Positions 19,222-30,618 of a stretch of 64,000 nt of DNA are shown one piece after another. Numbering within the stretch: the stretch's first letter is position 1; each line of letters starts with the position of its first letter. Source of the DNA: Tieghemostelium lacteum. Its lineage: Eukaryota > Evosea > Eumycetozoa > Dictyosteliales > Raperosteliaceae. The notes under the pieces were generated by a model, which was not told where the DNA came from, did no database searches, and saw only the letters and a program-made list of their open reading frames with translations. Made by a program: the position numbers and the translations under genes. Location of the stretch: NCBI GenBank assembly GCA_001606155.1, contig LODT01000035.1:124001-188000 (forward strand), given 5' to 3'.

Positions 19222-22200
19222 TTATTGGTCACCATTAGTGTTAGAGCTATTGGTGGTATTATCTTGATTTAAATTAATATATTTAATACAATCTTGATTT
19301 AATAAATAATTTTTAAAGGATTCCAAAAGTTGATCTTGTAGAGACTGTTGGGTATCACTTGAAAAGGTTAATGATGAAACCTTTAAACCTAGTTCTTTTA
19401 TAGTTTTACAATTGGATTCCAATTCAATTTCCAGGTACCATTCAAATTCAAAATAATCTTTAGCTTCGTTTGATCTTGATTTTTGTTTTTTGTAATTTTT
19501 AATTATTATATTACTACTTTGTTGTTGTTGTTGTAGTTCCTCTGCAGTTGGTTGATCTTCACTATTATTACTATTACTATTACTATTATTATTATTACTA
19601 TTTAAAAGTTTTTGAATTTGAATTTTCCAACCACCAGAATCCATAAATGGTATATTTTTACAAATATTAAAAGTCAATTCAATTACAACAGGTGCAATGA
19701 TGGCTTGATTACAACATTTTAGAATTCCAACTAATCGACTGTCAGCACCTACAACTTCTTCAAGGAATCTCAATAGATCTCTCTTGATATCAGAGTCAAC
19801 TGTAGTGTTCAATGGTATATATTGAGGGAACTCATTGGTAATCTTTTCTTGAGTTTCTGTAGATTCAACAAGCTTGGATAGACTTTGAATAACCTGATGT
19901 GTATCCAATATCTTATTGCAATTAGTCATTGAAGTAAATCCACTAGCAGTCTCTGAATTTTCAATAACAAATCCAGATGCCAAACGAGGAAGATCAATCC
20001 CAACACTGGTCTGAGCTAATGGTTTAGCATGTGTCTTTGGAATTTGTTTTCTCCAGTCATCAGCTTCAACAGGTTGAGGTTGTTCAATTTTCTTGGATTT
20101 GACAACAGGAGGTTCAGCTTTAATTGACAAATCAGCAAGCTCATCCATTGAAAGTGTATTGATATCCTGTAGTTGGATATAGAGTTTACTCTGTTTCATT
20201 GTATAGGTTCTCTGTTGGAGACGTTGAAGTTCAACAACAACACCAAAGATAGTACGAAGTTTCTCAGCATTAATCAAACCATCGCTAGTTTTAGTTGGTA
20301 TCTTTTGATCCAATTGTGTCAAGACATTACGAAGTAATGAGAAATGTGGAACACATGCACTGTTGATAGATTGACAAATCTGGTTAAATGTCTGTTGTGG
20401 ACTTTCAATCTTTGCAGTCCAGACTGAAATGGATTGTTCAAGATTTTGAATCTTTTGCATGGTATCCTTTGAAACACTGTCCCAAGTCTGAGTAAGTCTC
20501 TTTACATGATGATTCTGAAGAGCATTGAAAATACTAATACATGTATTATAATTTGCCAAATCTCTACAAGAGAGTGCAATGTCAACTAGATAGTTAATGA
20601 CATTGGCTCTCTGAGCTTTATCTTCACAAGACAGTATCTCACCCATTGCCCATTGACACCAAATAGTTGATTTCTTCAATGCACTTGACAATGAAGGTGC
20701 TGTAGTAGGGTCTACAGTACCTTGCATCAAACGTACCCAATCAGAGATTCTAACCTCATTAAACAAGGCAAAGTCAACCAATGTGCATTGCTCTGCAAAT
20801 TCAATGGGACTTGGTAGATCCTTTCCACTACCAGATGCATTTCCAGTTAATAACGATTCACTAAAAGATGCTGATCTAGAACGTGCGTGGAATTTAGGTA
20901 CTTTGAGAATATCAGATAACCCAAATCTATGAGTTAATCTAGAAGAGATTTGAGCCTCTAAATGTGGGAACCCTTTTAGTATCTTCTGAGAGAGTTTCTT
21001 GTCTTCTTTCAGTTCCTTGTAGCAATAGTCCACCCAAAGTTTAACAGAATCACTAATGCAAGATGCCTTCTTTGAACGTCTTTCGTTCTTCCATTTCTTT
21101 TTTGAGTTGTTGTCATTGTTCTCACGGAATAGTGCAATGAGTTTGTCAACCAATTCATTAGGTTGGATGAAATAAATGTGAGAGATAAAGAATGTCAATG
21201 AGAAGTAACGTTCATTGTAGATATAGTAGTAATCAGTTGCCTTGTCAATGAGTTTGTCAATGCTGGCTTCGGTGATTATGAGTTTACCATCTGCAGATGT
21301 TGTATACTTAATGTCAGATTGTTCACGATTTTCAAATATAAATACATAGTTTTCCATGATTAGTTTCATCATTTCAACAGCCAACTGTGGTGTAGTCTGT
21401 TGTTGAGAGGTTCTAATCAACTTGGGACCAAAACATTTGGATAAAGTCTGAATAGTTGCAGCCTTATTCTGGTTAGATACAATATTAATATACTTGCTCT
21501 GAAGAAATGTAACAATCAACTGCAATACATTTCTTCTCAGTTGACTTAGAGAGCTAATGAGGTTCTTCAAATCTTGAAGTTTTACAGTGGGATTAGTGAT
21601 ATCATTAATCTCAATTAAATCACCATAATATTTCATATTGACCAATGGTTGAGGTAACTCTGCAAAGAATAATATCAATAGACCTGCAATTACCTTTGGT
21701 GATGATGTTGCATTTTGGAAATCCAAAACCTCCGAATCTGATTTCTTTCTAAGAGATACAACTTCCTGATCCAATTCAGCATCAACAAACAATTGGTTGA
21801 CATCCAACTGTTCAGCATTTGATAGTACATTAATACTAGATTTAAGAATATTTGGTAATTCACCATTATTATTTGCAAATAATTGTTTTAATTTTACATT
21901 AAATGTTTCTAGTTTTAAAATAGTTGTTAATATACATAAATTATACAGTGAATAGGAATTGAGATTACTTACTAGTTGAATTGGATTGAGCTTGTTGTGG
22001 TTTTTTAATTTCAGAAAGTGAGAGTGTTTTTGAAATTGGTCTTTTGGAAGATGAGGAAGATGATGAGGATTTAGTTTGTTTCTTTTGATCCTTTTCAGCT
22101 TTCTTTTTATCTTTTTTCTCTTTTTTGACACGTTCTCTTTCTTCTTTGGAGACTTTAGGTTTTTTAGATTTACCACTTGATGATCCAGTGCTGGTTGAGA

Positions 22201-23500
22201 GTATAGAGTCACTTGGTGAGGTACCAGATGGGACAATTTTATCTTCCTTGTTCATATTAAATGTTTTTGTTACAGTTCTAGTGAGAGTAGCACCAATAGA
22301 TTTATGTTTAGAATCTTTAGATTTACTGATGGGTCTACCGTTTTTATCTACACTTGCGGCAGTAGATGCAGATGCAGTAGTTGGAACACTACCTGCAGAG
22401 TTAGTAGGTGAAACTGGTGTTGATACACTTTGTTTTGGTTGTGGACTTGATGATACATTATTATTACTGCTGCTGGCATTGTTATTGGTAGTTTGATGAA
22501 TTGAAATTGGTTCTGATCTGGTTAGTTGAATATCATTTCCATTGTTATTGACAGTGGATGGGTTTTGAACTGAATCCAGACTGGATGTAACTTGGTTTAT
22601 TTGAGCTTGTTCAGCTTGGTCTGGTTTGTTGTCTGATTGTTGTGGTATCAAAACTACGATATTATCTTTAAGTTGTTGGGTGGCACTTGGGACAAATGAT
22701 GATACTTCCTCATCTGATTCATCTTCTGAAGGCTCTTCTTCAGAGGAATCAGATTCATCAGATTCCTCATCAGATTCCTCAGGTTTAACTTCTTGGCCAG
22801 TTATATTAATGTCATCAGTAACTTTTGTTTCATCTAATGGTTCATTTAGAGTTGCAATAATAGGCTTCAAAGTATCACAACTTATAGATCTTGATCTTCT
22901 GTAATCATTCATCAAAGGAGAAATAGCTCCTGATCTTTTAATCTCACTTTGATCACCATCCAGTTGTGTAGTAGTTGTTGTTGTAGTGGTAGTGGTTGTA
23001 GTAGTTGTAGTAGTTGTAACATCTGTAGTCAAAATTGGATTTGGTAAAGTTTGTGATTTATCATCCTGTATCTGTTGATTAATTTGTCTAACTTGATCTA
23101 CTAACTTTGATAAATCAGATTTTGAACCCAACCCTTTTGTACTAACATTAATATTATTGTTATTATTATTATTCTCTATATCACCAGATTTCTTTAAGAG
23201 ATTGGTAAAGTCCATAGTAGATCTCAAGTTTCTTCTGGCATTGTATTTCTCAGTCTCCTCTTGAATCTGAATAGACTTTTGTTTCCAAAAATCAAAAGCA
23301 CCAGTTACATTCTTATCATTCCATTCCTTTTCATCAATAAGAACCTCATCTGTAGTTGGTGGAGGTGGAGGTGGTTGAAGTAGTGGGAAATTTAGTTTCT
23401 TTGGTACAACTCTAGTGGGAATGTCCTTGTTAAGTGTAGTTGTCTTCTTCTCTACAGATTTCCAAAAATTCAATGCAGAGAAGTTCTCTGTATCGGCCAT
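19222..23500 (-). CDS. RhoGAP-RasGEF protein (2 exons); GAP lacks the arginine finger
   Basis: Exons 21973-23500 and 19222-21908 (GTAAGT donor, AACTAG acceptor), 1404 residues. Residues 1-509 are low complexity (Ser, Thr, Asn, Glu), with a Thr run and an acidic block. RhoGAP-like domain about 511-700: FFAELPQPLV and KCFGPKLIR are conserved, but the site normally G-I/L-F-R reads QLFVDAE, with Val551 where the arginine finger belongs. RasGEF_N-like helices about 720-775 (IDKATDYYYIYNERYFSL). RasGEF catalytic domain about 884-1103 (TLVDFALFNEVRISDW, FNQICQSINSACVPHFSLL). A C-terminal conserved part about 1130-1404 is unassigned. The RasGEF would load GTP on a Ras/Rap; the GAP part is probably a binding module or inactive. 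Alternative N-terminal frames upstream of 21908 are shadow. Confidence 0.88.
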
Positions 23501-24167
23501 TGTCTTTTTGAATAGTGTCTAAATGCTATATTTTCTGTTTATATGTTTTTAACTCTCAATCAATGACAATTAAATTAAAGTCTAATCTAATAATAATAAT
23601 GGCTATACTGATGATGATAATAATGATTGGATTTCAATCGAATGAAATACTCTTTCTTTGAGGTAATTATAAAAAAAAAATCAAAAAAAAAAAAAAAAAA
23701 AAAAAACAATATTTTTTCAAATAAATAAAATTTGGGTTTTGATTTGATTTCTTTTTATTATAATTTATAAAAAATATGACATAGGTTGTATTTACATTAT
23801 TTATTTCTTTTAAAAAACTTACTCCACAAATTTCATCATTATTATAATTGTTAATAAAATGAATTCTCTATTGATACTTCTTATTCACCTATTAAGTGAA
23901 TACCATAACCCAAGATATATAAAATTCCAATAATATATCAAGTAAAGTATGAATATTAAAAATATATTTATTATTATCTTTCATTCAATTTCAATTGACA
24001 AGTGTATAAAAAGACAATAATGAAAAGTTGTCCCTCGTTTGCACCAGGTGCACACCATTGAAATTTTTTAAAATTTAAAAAAAAACAATTAATTTTTATT
24101 TTGGAAAAAGAAAGAAAATTGGAGATACATTTTTGCGAAGGTATACACCAAGAACAGATATTGATAA
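23501..24167. promoter_or_regulatory. Divergent promoter region, RasGEF and PRPP-synthetase-like genes
   Basis: 667 bases between divergent starts, with a poly(A) run around 23669-23706 and many A/T tracts. TTTGCACCAGGTGCACACC at about 24038 contains an 11-base palindrome (GCACCAGGTGC, an E-box-like centre) about 130 bases before the PRPP-synthetase-like start, unusual in GC content for the stretch. No further element is recognised. Confidence 0.4.
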
Positions 24168-25127
24168 ATGAGTAATAAATTTGTAGTATTGTCTGGTAGT
24201 GCACATCCAGAATTTGCTCAGTTGATTGCTAGATATTTGAATACAGAATTGGGAGACTGTTCATGTGGAAAGTTTAGTAATAGCGAGACATCGGTCATTA
24301 TCAATGAAAGTATTAGATCAAAGGATGTTTATATAGTTCAACCTACATGCTATCCAGCCAATGACAATATAATGGAGTTACTGGTACTGGTAGATGCAGT
24401 TAGAAGAGCTAGTAGTTTGCATATAACTGTGGTTATCCCATTCTTTGGCTACTCTAGAAGAAACAAAAAGGAGAAATCACGTGAACCTATCACTGCAAAA
24501 CTAATCGCCAATATGATAGAGACCAGCGGTGTGAATAGGGTTATATCCATGGATTTAGAGGCTTCTCAAATTCAAGGGTTTTTTAATATACCCGTAGACA
24601 ATCTCTATGCTGAACCTTTGATTGTAAAGTATATTGAAAAGAATATTCCAGCAACTGAGAAACGTGTTATAGTCTCACCAGCAGTCGATGGAGTGAAGAG
24701 GGCTAAACTGGTAAGCGATAAACTGAATTGCGATTTGGCAATTCTCGACAGACAAACTAAAGATGATGAAACAGATGACATGATACTAGTAGGTGATGTC
24801 AAAGGTTGTGTAGCTATAATCATAGGATCGATAGCTGACACTTGTTTGACACTTAAAATCGCCACACAGATACTAAAAGCCAATGGTGCTACTAAAGTCT
24901 ATGCACTGTGTTCACATGGTGAACTCTCAGGAAATGCCATTGAAACTATAAATAGTTCAGATTTGGAAGAGTTGGTCATTACCAACAGTATTCCACAATC
25001 TGATAAAGTTAAAGCATGTCCAAAGATTAAAATTATCAATGTTGCTCCAATGTTTGGTGAGGCATTACGTCGTATCATACATTCTGAATCCATAACATCA
25101 CAATCCTCAAAATTCACAATTCTATAA
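24168..25127 (+). CDS. Ribose-phosphate pyrophosphokinase paralogue, probably inactive
   Basis: Single exon, 319 residues, the usual PRS length. The fold is preserved end to end (FSNSET, NIMELLVLVDAVRRAS, KSREPITAKLIANM, QIQGFFNIPVDNLYAEP). However, key catalytic positions are changed compared with human PRPS1: the catalytic His of DLHASQIQGFF is Glu131, the metal-binding Asp of VSPDAGG is Ala172, and the PRPP-loop pair VDD is Ile219-Gly220-Ser221. In the ATP loop YARQDKK reads YSRRNKK. All of these are normally near invariant. It therefore looks like a non-catalytic subunit or regulator, comparable in role to animal PRPSAP proteins but of independent origin, since it keeps no PRPSAP insert. 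A catalytic PRS would be expected elsewhere in the genome. Confidence 0.9.
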   Translation: MSNKFVVLSGSAHPEFAQLIARYLNTELGDCSCGKFSNSETSVIINESIRSKDVYIVQPTCYPANDNIMELLVLVDAVRRASSLHITVVIPFFGYSRRNKKEKSREPITAKLIANMIETSGVNRVISMDLEASQIQGFFNIPVDNLYAEPLIVKYIEKNIPATEKRVIVSPAVDGVKRAKLVSDKLNCDLAILDRQTKDDETDDMILVGDVKGCVAIIIGSIADTCLTLKIATQILKANGATKVYALCSHGELSGNAIETINSSDLEELVITNSIPQSDKVKACPKIKIINVAPMFGEALRRIIHSESITSQSSKFTIL

Positions 25128-25345
25128 AATCCCCCTTTATCCTCTTTTATATGTACATATATAAACTATCCTATTCATAAAATAAAAAAAACAATATATA
25201 CTGAATACCCAATGTAATGATTCGGTACTCAAAAAAAACATCATTATGATACACACCACTCCGAAAGACCTAATTTCAAAATTTTTACAACTTTTGTATG
25301 AAGTGATTCCAAACATAAAACTCTATATTTGTAAAATACAAAATC

Positions 25346-26350
25346 ATGTCAAATAATAAAAATGAAAATACAAATATACAACATACAGTAAAAGAGACAG
25401 AAAAGGATGCATTTTCAGGTGCATTAGCAGGTCTTACGAGATCATTTGTTAGAGCAGTTGCACAATTTGGTAGATCAAGTATTGTAAAAGGAGGTGTCAG
25501 TGCATTGTTTGAAGAGACTGCTAGTTATCCATTAGATTTAATAAAGAGTAAAATGCAGACTTCGACCAGTACGACAAACATGTCTGTGGGTTCTGCACTA
25601 AAAGATATCTATAAGACACAAGGTGTGATGGGTTTATTTAAAGGTCTTTCATCACCGTTAGTGGCGAGTGCAATTATAGGGTCAACTCAATTTGGTGTTT
25701 TTGAAGGTACTTATGATATACTGTTACACAGACAATGGATACATAGTGAGACTGTAAATTTGGTAGTTGCTGGTGCTGCCAGTGGATTTGTTCAGAGTTT
25801 TATAGCAACTCCTGTTGATGTTATAAAGATACGGATGCAGTTACAAGGTGGTGATCATGGACACTCTGGAAGTAATATACAAACTGCAAAATCGATAGTT
25901 TCAGAGGCAGGTTACAGAGGTCTATATAGAGGATTAGGTGCGACAATGTACAGAGATGTACCAGGGTTAGCTGTATTCTTTACTTCTTATGAGATGTTAA
26001 AGAGACAATTGGGTGTTACAGGTGGTCACGGTGGTGGATCTTCAAGTGGAGTAGAACATAGTACTGAAGAGGATATAGGTAGTAGTGGTGGTTTTTTAAA
26101 AATTTTAGCAAGTGGTGGGTTAGCAGGTGTTTTATATCATAGTTCAACTCACATGTTTGATGTTTGTAAAACTTTAATTCAATCTGATATCAAAAGAGAG
26201 AAATATCAAGGAACTTTTGATTGTTTGAAAAAGGTATATCAAACTTATGGTGTACGTGGTCTCTTTAAAGGATTTCAGCCAACAGTTATGAAATCATTTT
26301 TATCAAATGCTGTAGGTTTCTATGTTTATGAATTAATTAAACATATTTAA
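25346..26350 (+). CDS. Mitochondrial carrier family (SLC25) transporter
   Basis: Single exon, 334 residues, three tandem repeats of about 100 residues. Signatures: YPLDLIKSKMQ (repeat 1), TPVDVIKIRMQ (repeat 2), and a weakened MFDVCKTLIQ (repeat 3), each followed by the G-x-x-G-L-x-x-G element (GLFKGLSSP, GLYRGLGATMYRDVPG, GLFKGFQPT). The third signature lacks the Pro. A Gly/Ser/His-rich insert (about residues 225-248) separates repeats 2 and 3. The order of contact residues (GLYRGLGATMYRDVPG) recalls the carnitine/acylcarnitine and ornithine carrier branch. The substrate is not assigned. The inner mitochondrial membrane is inferred from the family. Confidence 0.9.
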   Translation: MSNNKNENTNIQHTVKETEKDAFSGALAGLTRSFVRAVAQFGRSSIVKGGVSALFEETASYPLDLIKSKMQTSTSTTNMSVGSALKDIYKTQGVMGLFKGLSSPLVASAIIGSTQFGVFEGTYDILLHRQWIHSETVNLVVAGAASGFVQSFIATPVDVIKIRMQLQGGDHGHSGSNIQTAKSIVSEAGYRGLYRGLGATMYRDVPGLAVFFTSYEMLKRQLGVTGGHGGGSSSGVEHSTEEDIGSSGGFLKILASGGLAGVLYHSSTHMFDVCKTLIQSDIKREKYQGTFDCLKKVYQTYGVRGLFKGFQPTVMKSFLSNAVGFYVYELIKHI

Positions 26351-26468
26351 AAAAAATGAAATATATACCACACCACATACCACATATTACCTGAAAAGGG
26401 GATATTTAGTTTGAATAAATAGAATATAGGGAGTCAAATTAAATAACTAAATATATTTGGTGATAATT

Positions 26469-28289
26469 TCATCTTTTATTGTAAAAATCTGATTTGAATG
26501 TACCCACGAAGGGTATTGGTAAATGTACAGGTAGGAATTGAGGTGGATTGTATTCCTTCAATGAGAATACATGATTATCAAAGAGTACTACACAACCTAT
26601 AGTTAGATGTTTGAGTGTTGGATGTGCTGTGAGAATCTTATTTAACTGTACTTTTTGATATGGTGTATATTGTAACTGAGATTGATTCTCTTTTGCACCT
26701 TCTGGTAACCTTAGTTCATGTAAAGTGTTATTCAGTTTAATAGTGTCAATGATTCTGTCTAGATATTCTAAATTCTCTGAGAGGTATTTACTTGATGGTT
26801 TTGGAATATAGTATCTATTAGGTTCTCTAGTAGTAGACAATAACAGTGATTGTAAATTCTTATTTTCTGCTAAAGCTTTTAGAATATCCACACTTAACAC
26901 ACCGTTATAAAACTCTGATGAAAAGTTTTTGAGAGAGGGGTGATGTACAACTAAAATCGATGTAAGAGTGGCACTATCACAGTACTCAATTCTAATTGTT
27001 TCCAAATATATATTATCTTGTAACTTGAAATCAACTACCCGAAACCCAATATTAATTACACTCTCTCTAAGTACTTTAATAGTCTTCAAATTTGGTAGGT
27101 TTGCTTGAACGATATGACCTATTAACCTATTAAGTGTTATAAATGTTGGTAAATAGGCATCAAAAGTAACTAATGTGCCAGCCAAATGTTTAAAATCATT
27201 AAAGCTTATAGTATGGGATGGTATTAGCAGATACTCAAGTTTAGATCCTTCACCAGACCACATGGAAACTATTCTCTCTGCACCTGATTTCAGTGCGAGT
27301 TTAAGTGTAGTTAAATGTGTATTTTTAAATGGATATGCACTGTAAGAACCATCACCTGGAATAGGTTGATTAATCACCATATCTAAACACTCCAGAACCT
27401 GATTAGAATCCAGTAATCTAACAATATCAGCAATGGAGATATTAAATTGTCTCATCTTAATTTCAATTTCCCTTAATGAATGGTGATGTGACATTGCCTG
27501 AAACCAATCTGTATCAAGTCCTTCAAATTTTGCATCTTTCAAAACTAATTTTCTTAAAGTTATAGTAGTACTGAGAATCAGTGGTAATGTTGATCTTCCA
27601 ATGAAAACATTATCAAAAGTCATTGAATCTAATGACCTTAACTGAACCCCCATATGTATTGGTTGAGATGATATATTCAATGAAGACGAATACAATTTCA
27701 AATGTTGTAAATCAGGAAATTTACAACAACTTTGCCATACCTTTTCCATCAAATTTTCAGAAATACAAATATCAGGAGATTGATAATATGCACCTGGAAC
27801 ATTTAATTCCAATTGTAAAGTTTTCACTTGTTTTAGAACTGCCAATACATCTATAGATTCATCACCTAATACAACATCACAAAAGCATGCAATAGAATTA
27901 AAACTCAATTCTAATGAGTTTAATTTTAGGTTTGGTATAGTTGTTAACACTGAACAGTCATTGTTATTCAAATAAACCTGTTCAATAATGAGATTGTCAC
28001 TGTACTTTTGAATATAAGGTTGTAAGGTAAACTTGGTATTTATAAGTAAAAGACACTTTAATTTAACATTAAATCTATGAATAATTTCAGAGACCATGGA
28101 TAAATTTCTCTTTAAATCACATATAGTCATAGTGATTGGTACACATAGTCTGGGTGTTACTTGATCTCTCCATTCTTTGCATACTGATGATAATTGACTT
28201 AGTTTTTCTACAAGAAATTCTAGGTATTGACCACTAAGAATATCATTCAAAATTCTAATAATAACATAATTTGGTATTGGTATTGACAT
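26469..28289 (-). CDS. F-box/LRR-like dictyostelid protein, 606 aa
   Basis: Single exon. It starts MSIPIPNYVIIRILNDILSG, then KLSQLSSVCKEWRDQVTPRL, which fits an F-box-type helix pair (the V-C-K-E/R-W core), followed by diverged leucine-rich stretches up to the C-terminus (LKLNSLELSFNS, LRKLVLKDAKFEGL, NLQSLLLSTTREP). This N-terminal VCKxW plus leucine-rich layout is a large, poorly named family in dictyostelids. Two relatives lie in this window (31458-32838 and 58247-59815). SCF ubiquitin-ligase adaptor function is an inference, not shown. It is convergent with the carrier gene, 118 bases apart. Confidence 0.75.
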   Translation of the reverse strand: MSIPIPNYVIIRILNDILSGQYLEFLVEKLSQLSSVCKEWRDQVTPRLCVPITMTICDLKRNLSMVSEIIHRFNVKLKCLLLINTKFTLQPYIQKYSDNLIIEQVYLNNNDCSVLTTIPNLKLNSLELSFNSIACFCDVVLGDESIDVLAVLKQVKTLQLELNVPGAYYQSPDICISENLMEKVWQSCCKFPDLQHLKLYSSSLNISSQPIHMGVQLRSLDSMTFDNVFIGRSTLPLILSTTITLRKLVLKDAKFEGLDTDWFQAMSHHHSLREIEIKMRQFNISIADIVRLLDSNQVLECLDMVINQPIPGDGSYSAYPFKNTHLTTLKLALKSGAERIVSMWSGEGSKLEYLLIPSHTISFNDFKHLAGTLVTFDAYLPTFITLNRLIGHIVQANLPNLKTIKVLRESVINIGFRVVDFKLQDNIYLETIRIEYCDSATLTSILVVHHPSLKNFSSEFYNGVLSVDILKALAENKNLQSLLLSTTREPNRYYIPKPSSKYLSENLEYLDRIIDTIKLNNTLHELRLPEGAKENQSQLQYTPYQKVQLNKILTAHPTLKHLTIGCVVLFDNHVFSLKEYNPPQFLPVHLPIPFVGTFKSDFYNKR

Positions 28290-28471
28290 AATTTACAATA
28301 CATATATAATTTATCTTTATCATTAGAAAATTTTAGTATAACTAAAATCTTTTCAAAAAAAATCTCCAAAATTTTTCTTGAATTTGAGTTTGAAATTAAG
28401 TGGAAAAAAGATATCACACAACCATTCATTACCAAATCAGATTATTATTATAATAACAAAACAAATTTATT

Positions 28472-29817
28472 TTAATTTGCTTTAACATCTGTAATCATAG
28501 ATGCATCTGTAATCGTATTTGTTGGTAATATTGGGTTATTAATTATAGCTGTTGGTTCCACTGTACACTGTTTTTTTCTTAATCTTTCAATAGCATCTTC
28601 ATCATCTGATCCTCCATCCAAATCTATATTATTATTATTATTATTAATATTATTATTATCATCAGTATTTTTATCTATATTTAAATCATTTAATTCATCT
28701 CTTGTTTTCTTTTTACTTTGTTGTTGTTGTTTTTGTAATTTAACTTTTCATTATTTTCATTTTGAATTTGATTAATTATATTTATATAGTTTTGATTTTG
28801 TGGTTTAAGTGATTGTTGGAATTGAACATATTCATCATAGACACCAAATATTTTACACATGGATTCATAATCCATTGCTTTTTGTGTTTGTTTAAATTCA
28901 GGACCATTACCTGCATTGTTCTCTGACAGAATATAACAAATTACATATTTTGAATTTTTAATGTGATTGCAAGTCTTCCAACTATATCTTAGATAATCTT
29001 GAATAATACTTTTGAAACCAGGTGAATGGTTTCTAAACATACTAGGATTCTTAATAGCACCTCTAGCAACCATGATTGATGATGCTTTAGTCTCTGTTTT
29101 CACACGTTCCATGTCATCGTGTTTGAATATCGATCCATTTGCTATAATAGGCACTGAAAAGGAGGCATTCTCTAATATATTCTTTAACCTATCCCAATGG
29201 GCTGAATCTCTAGGTCGTTCAGGTATGGTTCTAGTGTGAACACCAATAGCTTTCACACCACAAGATTCAATAACCTTAAGTAAATCTATAGTCTTTTGAT
29301 CGTCTTCTAATAGTCTAATTTTACAAGTAACTGAAATGGGTAGATTTCTAACTAAAGTAGTTAGAATATCTTTGATTGTCTCTGGTTTAGATAACAGTTT
29401 ACTACCCATATTTCCTTGAGTTGAAAAATGTTTTGGACATCCCATATTAATATCCAAAGCACAAATATCTTTTACAACTACATTAGCAGCATTGAGTGCT
29501 GTTACAGCTGAAGGTGTACCTATTTGTAGTACATTGAATCTATCAGATTCACAAGTTCTGTACACTACAAATCCACTCTTGTCTACAAAATCAATGGTAT
29601 TATACTGTTCGTTATAAACTCTCTTACAAGTTGACAATTTAAAATCAATAAGTTCTTCAGAGTATGCTATATCACAACCATTATCCAATGTCATTAATCT
29701 CATTGGTAGTGTTCCGATTCTAACCATCGGCGCCAATATCTTTTTATCATAATAATTCATTACAACATTACTATTCTTTGTTTTATAGTAACTTTCATCA
29801 ATATCCATTTCTATCAC
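28472..29817 (-). CDS. dus2: tRNA-dihydrouridine synthase Dus2-like, with C-terminal frameshift
   Basis: Reduces uridine 20 in tRNA to dihydrouridine using FMN. The conserved barrel reads from ILAPMVRIGTLPMRLM through INMGCPKHFSTQGNMGSKLL (catalytic Cys in GCPK, the Dus2 form) to CKIRLLEDD, GVHTRTIPERP, IIANGSIF and MVARGAIKNPSMF. In the given frame the protein ends at 28690 (375 residues, ...KRKQEMN). If one A is added to the AAAAA run at about 28734, the frame becomes KLQKQQQQSKKKTRDELND and stays open to a TAA at 28472, adding an Asn- and acid-rich tail with EDAIERLRKKQ. So the tail is probably real and one base is missing: a homopolymer error or a recent mutation. The catalytic part is not affected. 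Confidence 0.85.
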
Positions 29818-30095
29818 TAAACCACACTCCTAACAAACTGCCTTGTTTATGAAAAATAAAAAAAAAACTAATACCTAAAAGTGTGAATAAAAAAGGGAAT
29901 TCTCTTGGAATTGATTTAAGAAATTAATTAAAAAAAAATAAAAGATTTCTTTAATTTAAAGATTTGGTGTGTATAAATGAGTTACTTGTTCTATTTAACA
30001 CAATTATTATTATTATTGTTTTAAAAAAGAAAAAAAAAATCTATAAATAGTAGGGAACTATATATCATTCCTCTGTTTCCCAGTTGTTGTAATAT

Positions 30096-30618
30096 TTAAA
30101 ATGAACCACCTGTTTGAGTTAAAGCTACATCAATAATATCATTATTTTCCATTCCCAACTATAAATTATATTAGAAACTAAATCAAAACTGTCATATTTA
30201 GCAAATCAATTTAACATACACTTGCAGGAGTAGCATTTTGGTCTAATCTTTGACCATCATATAAAAAACGAATTGAATTTTGAGATACACCTTGTCTTGA
30301 ACAATAAGAGTCCATCAATTTTCTTAATGGAGTTGTTTTTTTAATCTTAAAATAAACTTCTTGATTTGCCTGTTATTTCCACTATAGTTAGTATATATAG
30401 TACTAAAATTTTACTAAAAATGATATCTATAGTGAGATTTCTCAAAGTAAACATAGATATGATTTCTTTCGTCATTTGCATTTTCTACATACTTGATTTA
30501 TAACTTTAATATTGATTTGTTCATCACTTGGTTTAACATCAACTGGTTGATCTTCACCAGCATTTCCACCTTCATTACCATTATTATTATTTAAACCTGG
30601 TTCCTCTTTAGCTGACAT
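30096..30618 (-). CDS. SUMO precursor (3 exons)
   Basis: Exons 30493-30618, 30220-30369 and 30096-30158, all phase 0, 112 residues. SUMO is a ubiquitin-like modifier joined to lysines of nuclear proteins. An acidic, Asn-rich arm of about 35 residues is followed by the beta-grasp core: INIKVINQANQEVYFKIKKT, PLRKLMDSYCSRQGVS, IRFLYDGQRL, and a C-terminal TQTGGSF. The Gly-Gly pair is followed by Ser-Phe, which a SENP/ULP protease would remove. Introns use GTATGT donors; one lies between codons of the first strand. The gene is too short per exon to show up as a long open frame. Confidence 0.95.

Noticed and set aside
21909-22236. Long minus-strand frame beginning MSHLVPHQV that continues into the RasGEF exon
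   Set aside because: It is the wrong frame of exon 1 plus intron sequence; splicing 21973 to 21908 gives the conserved reading in another frame.
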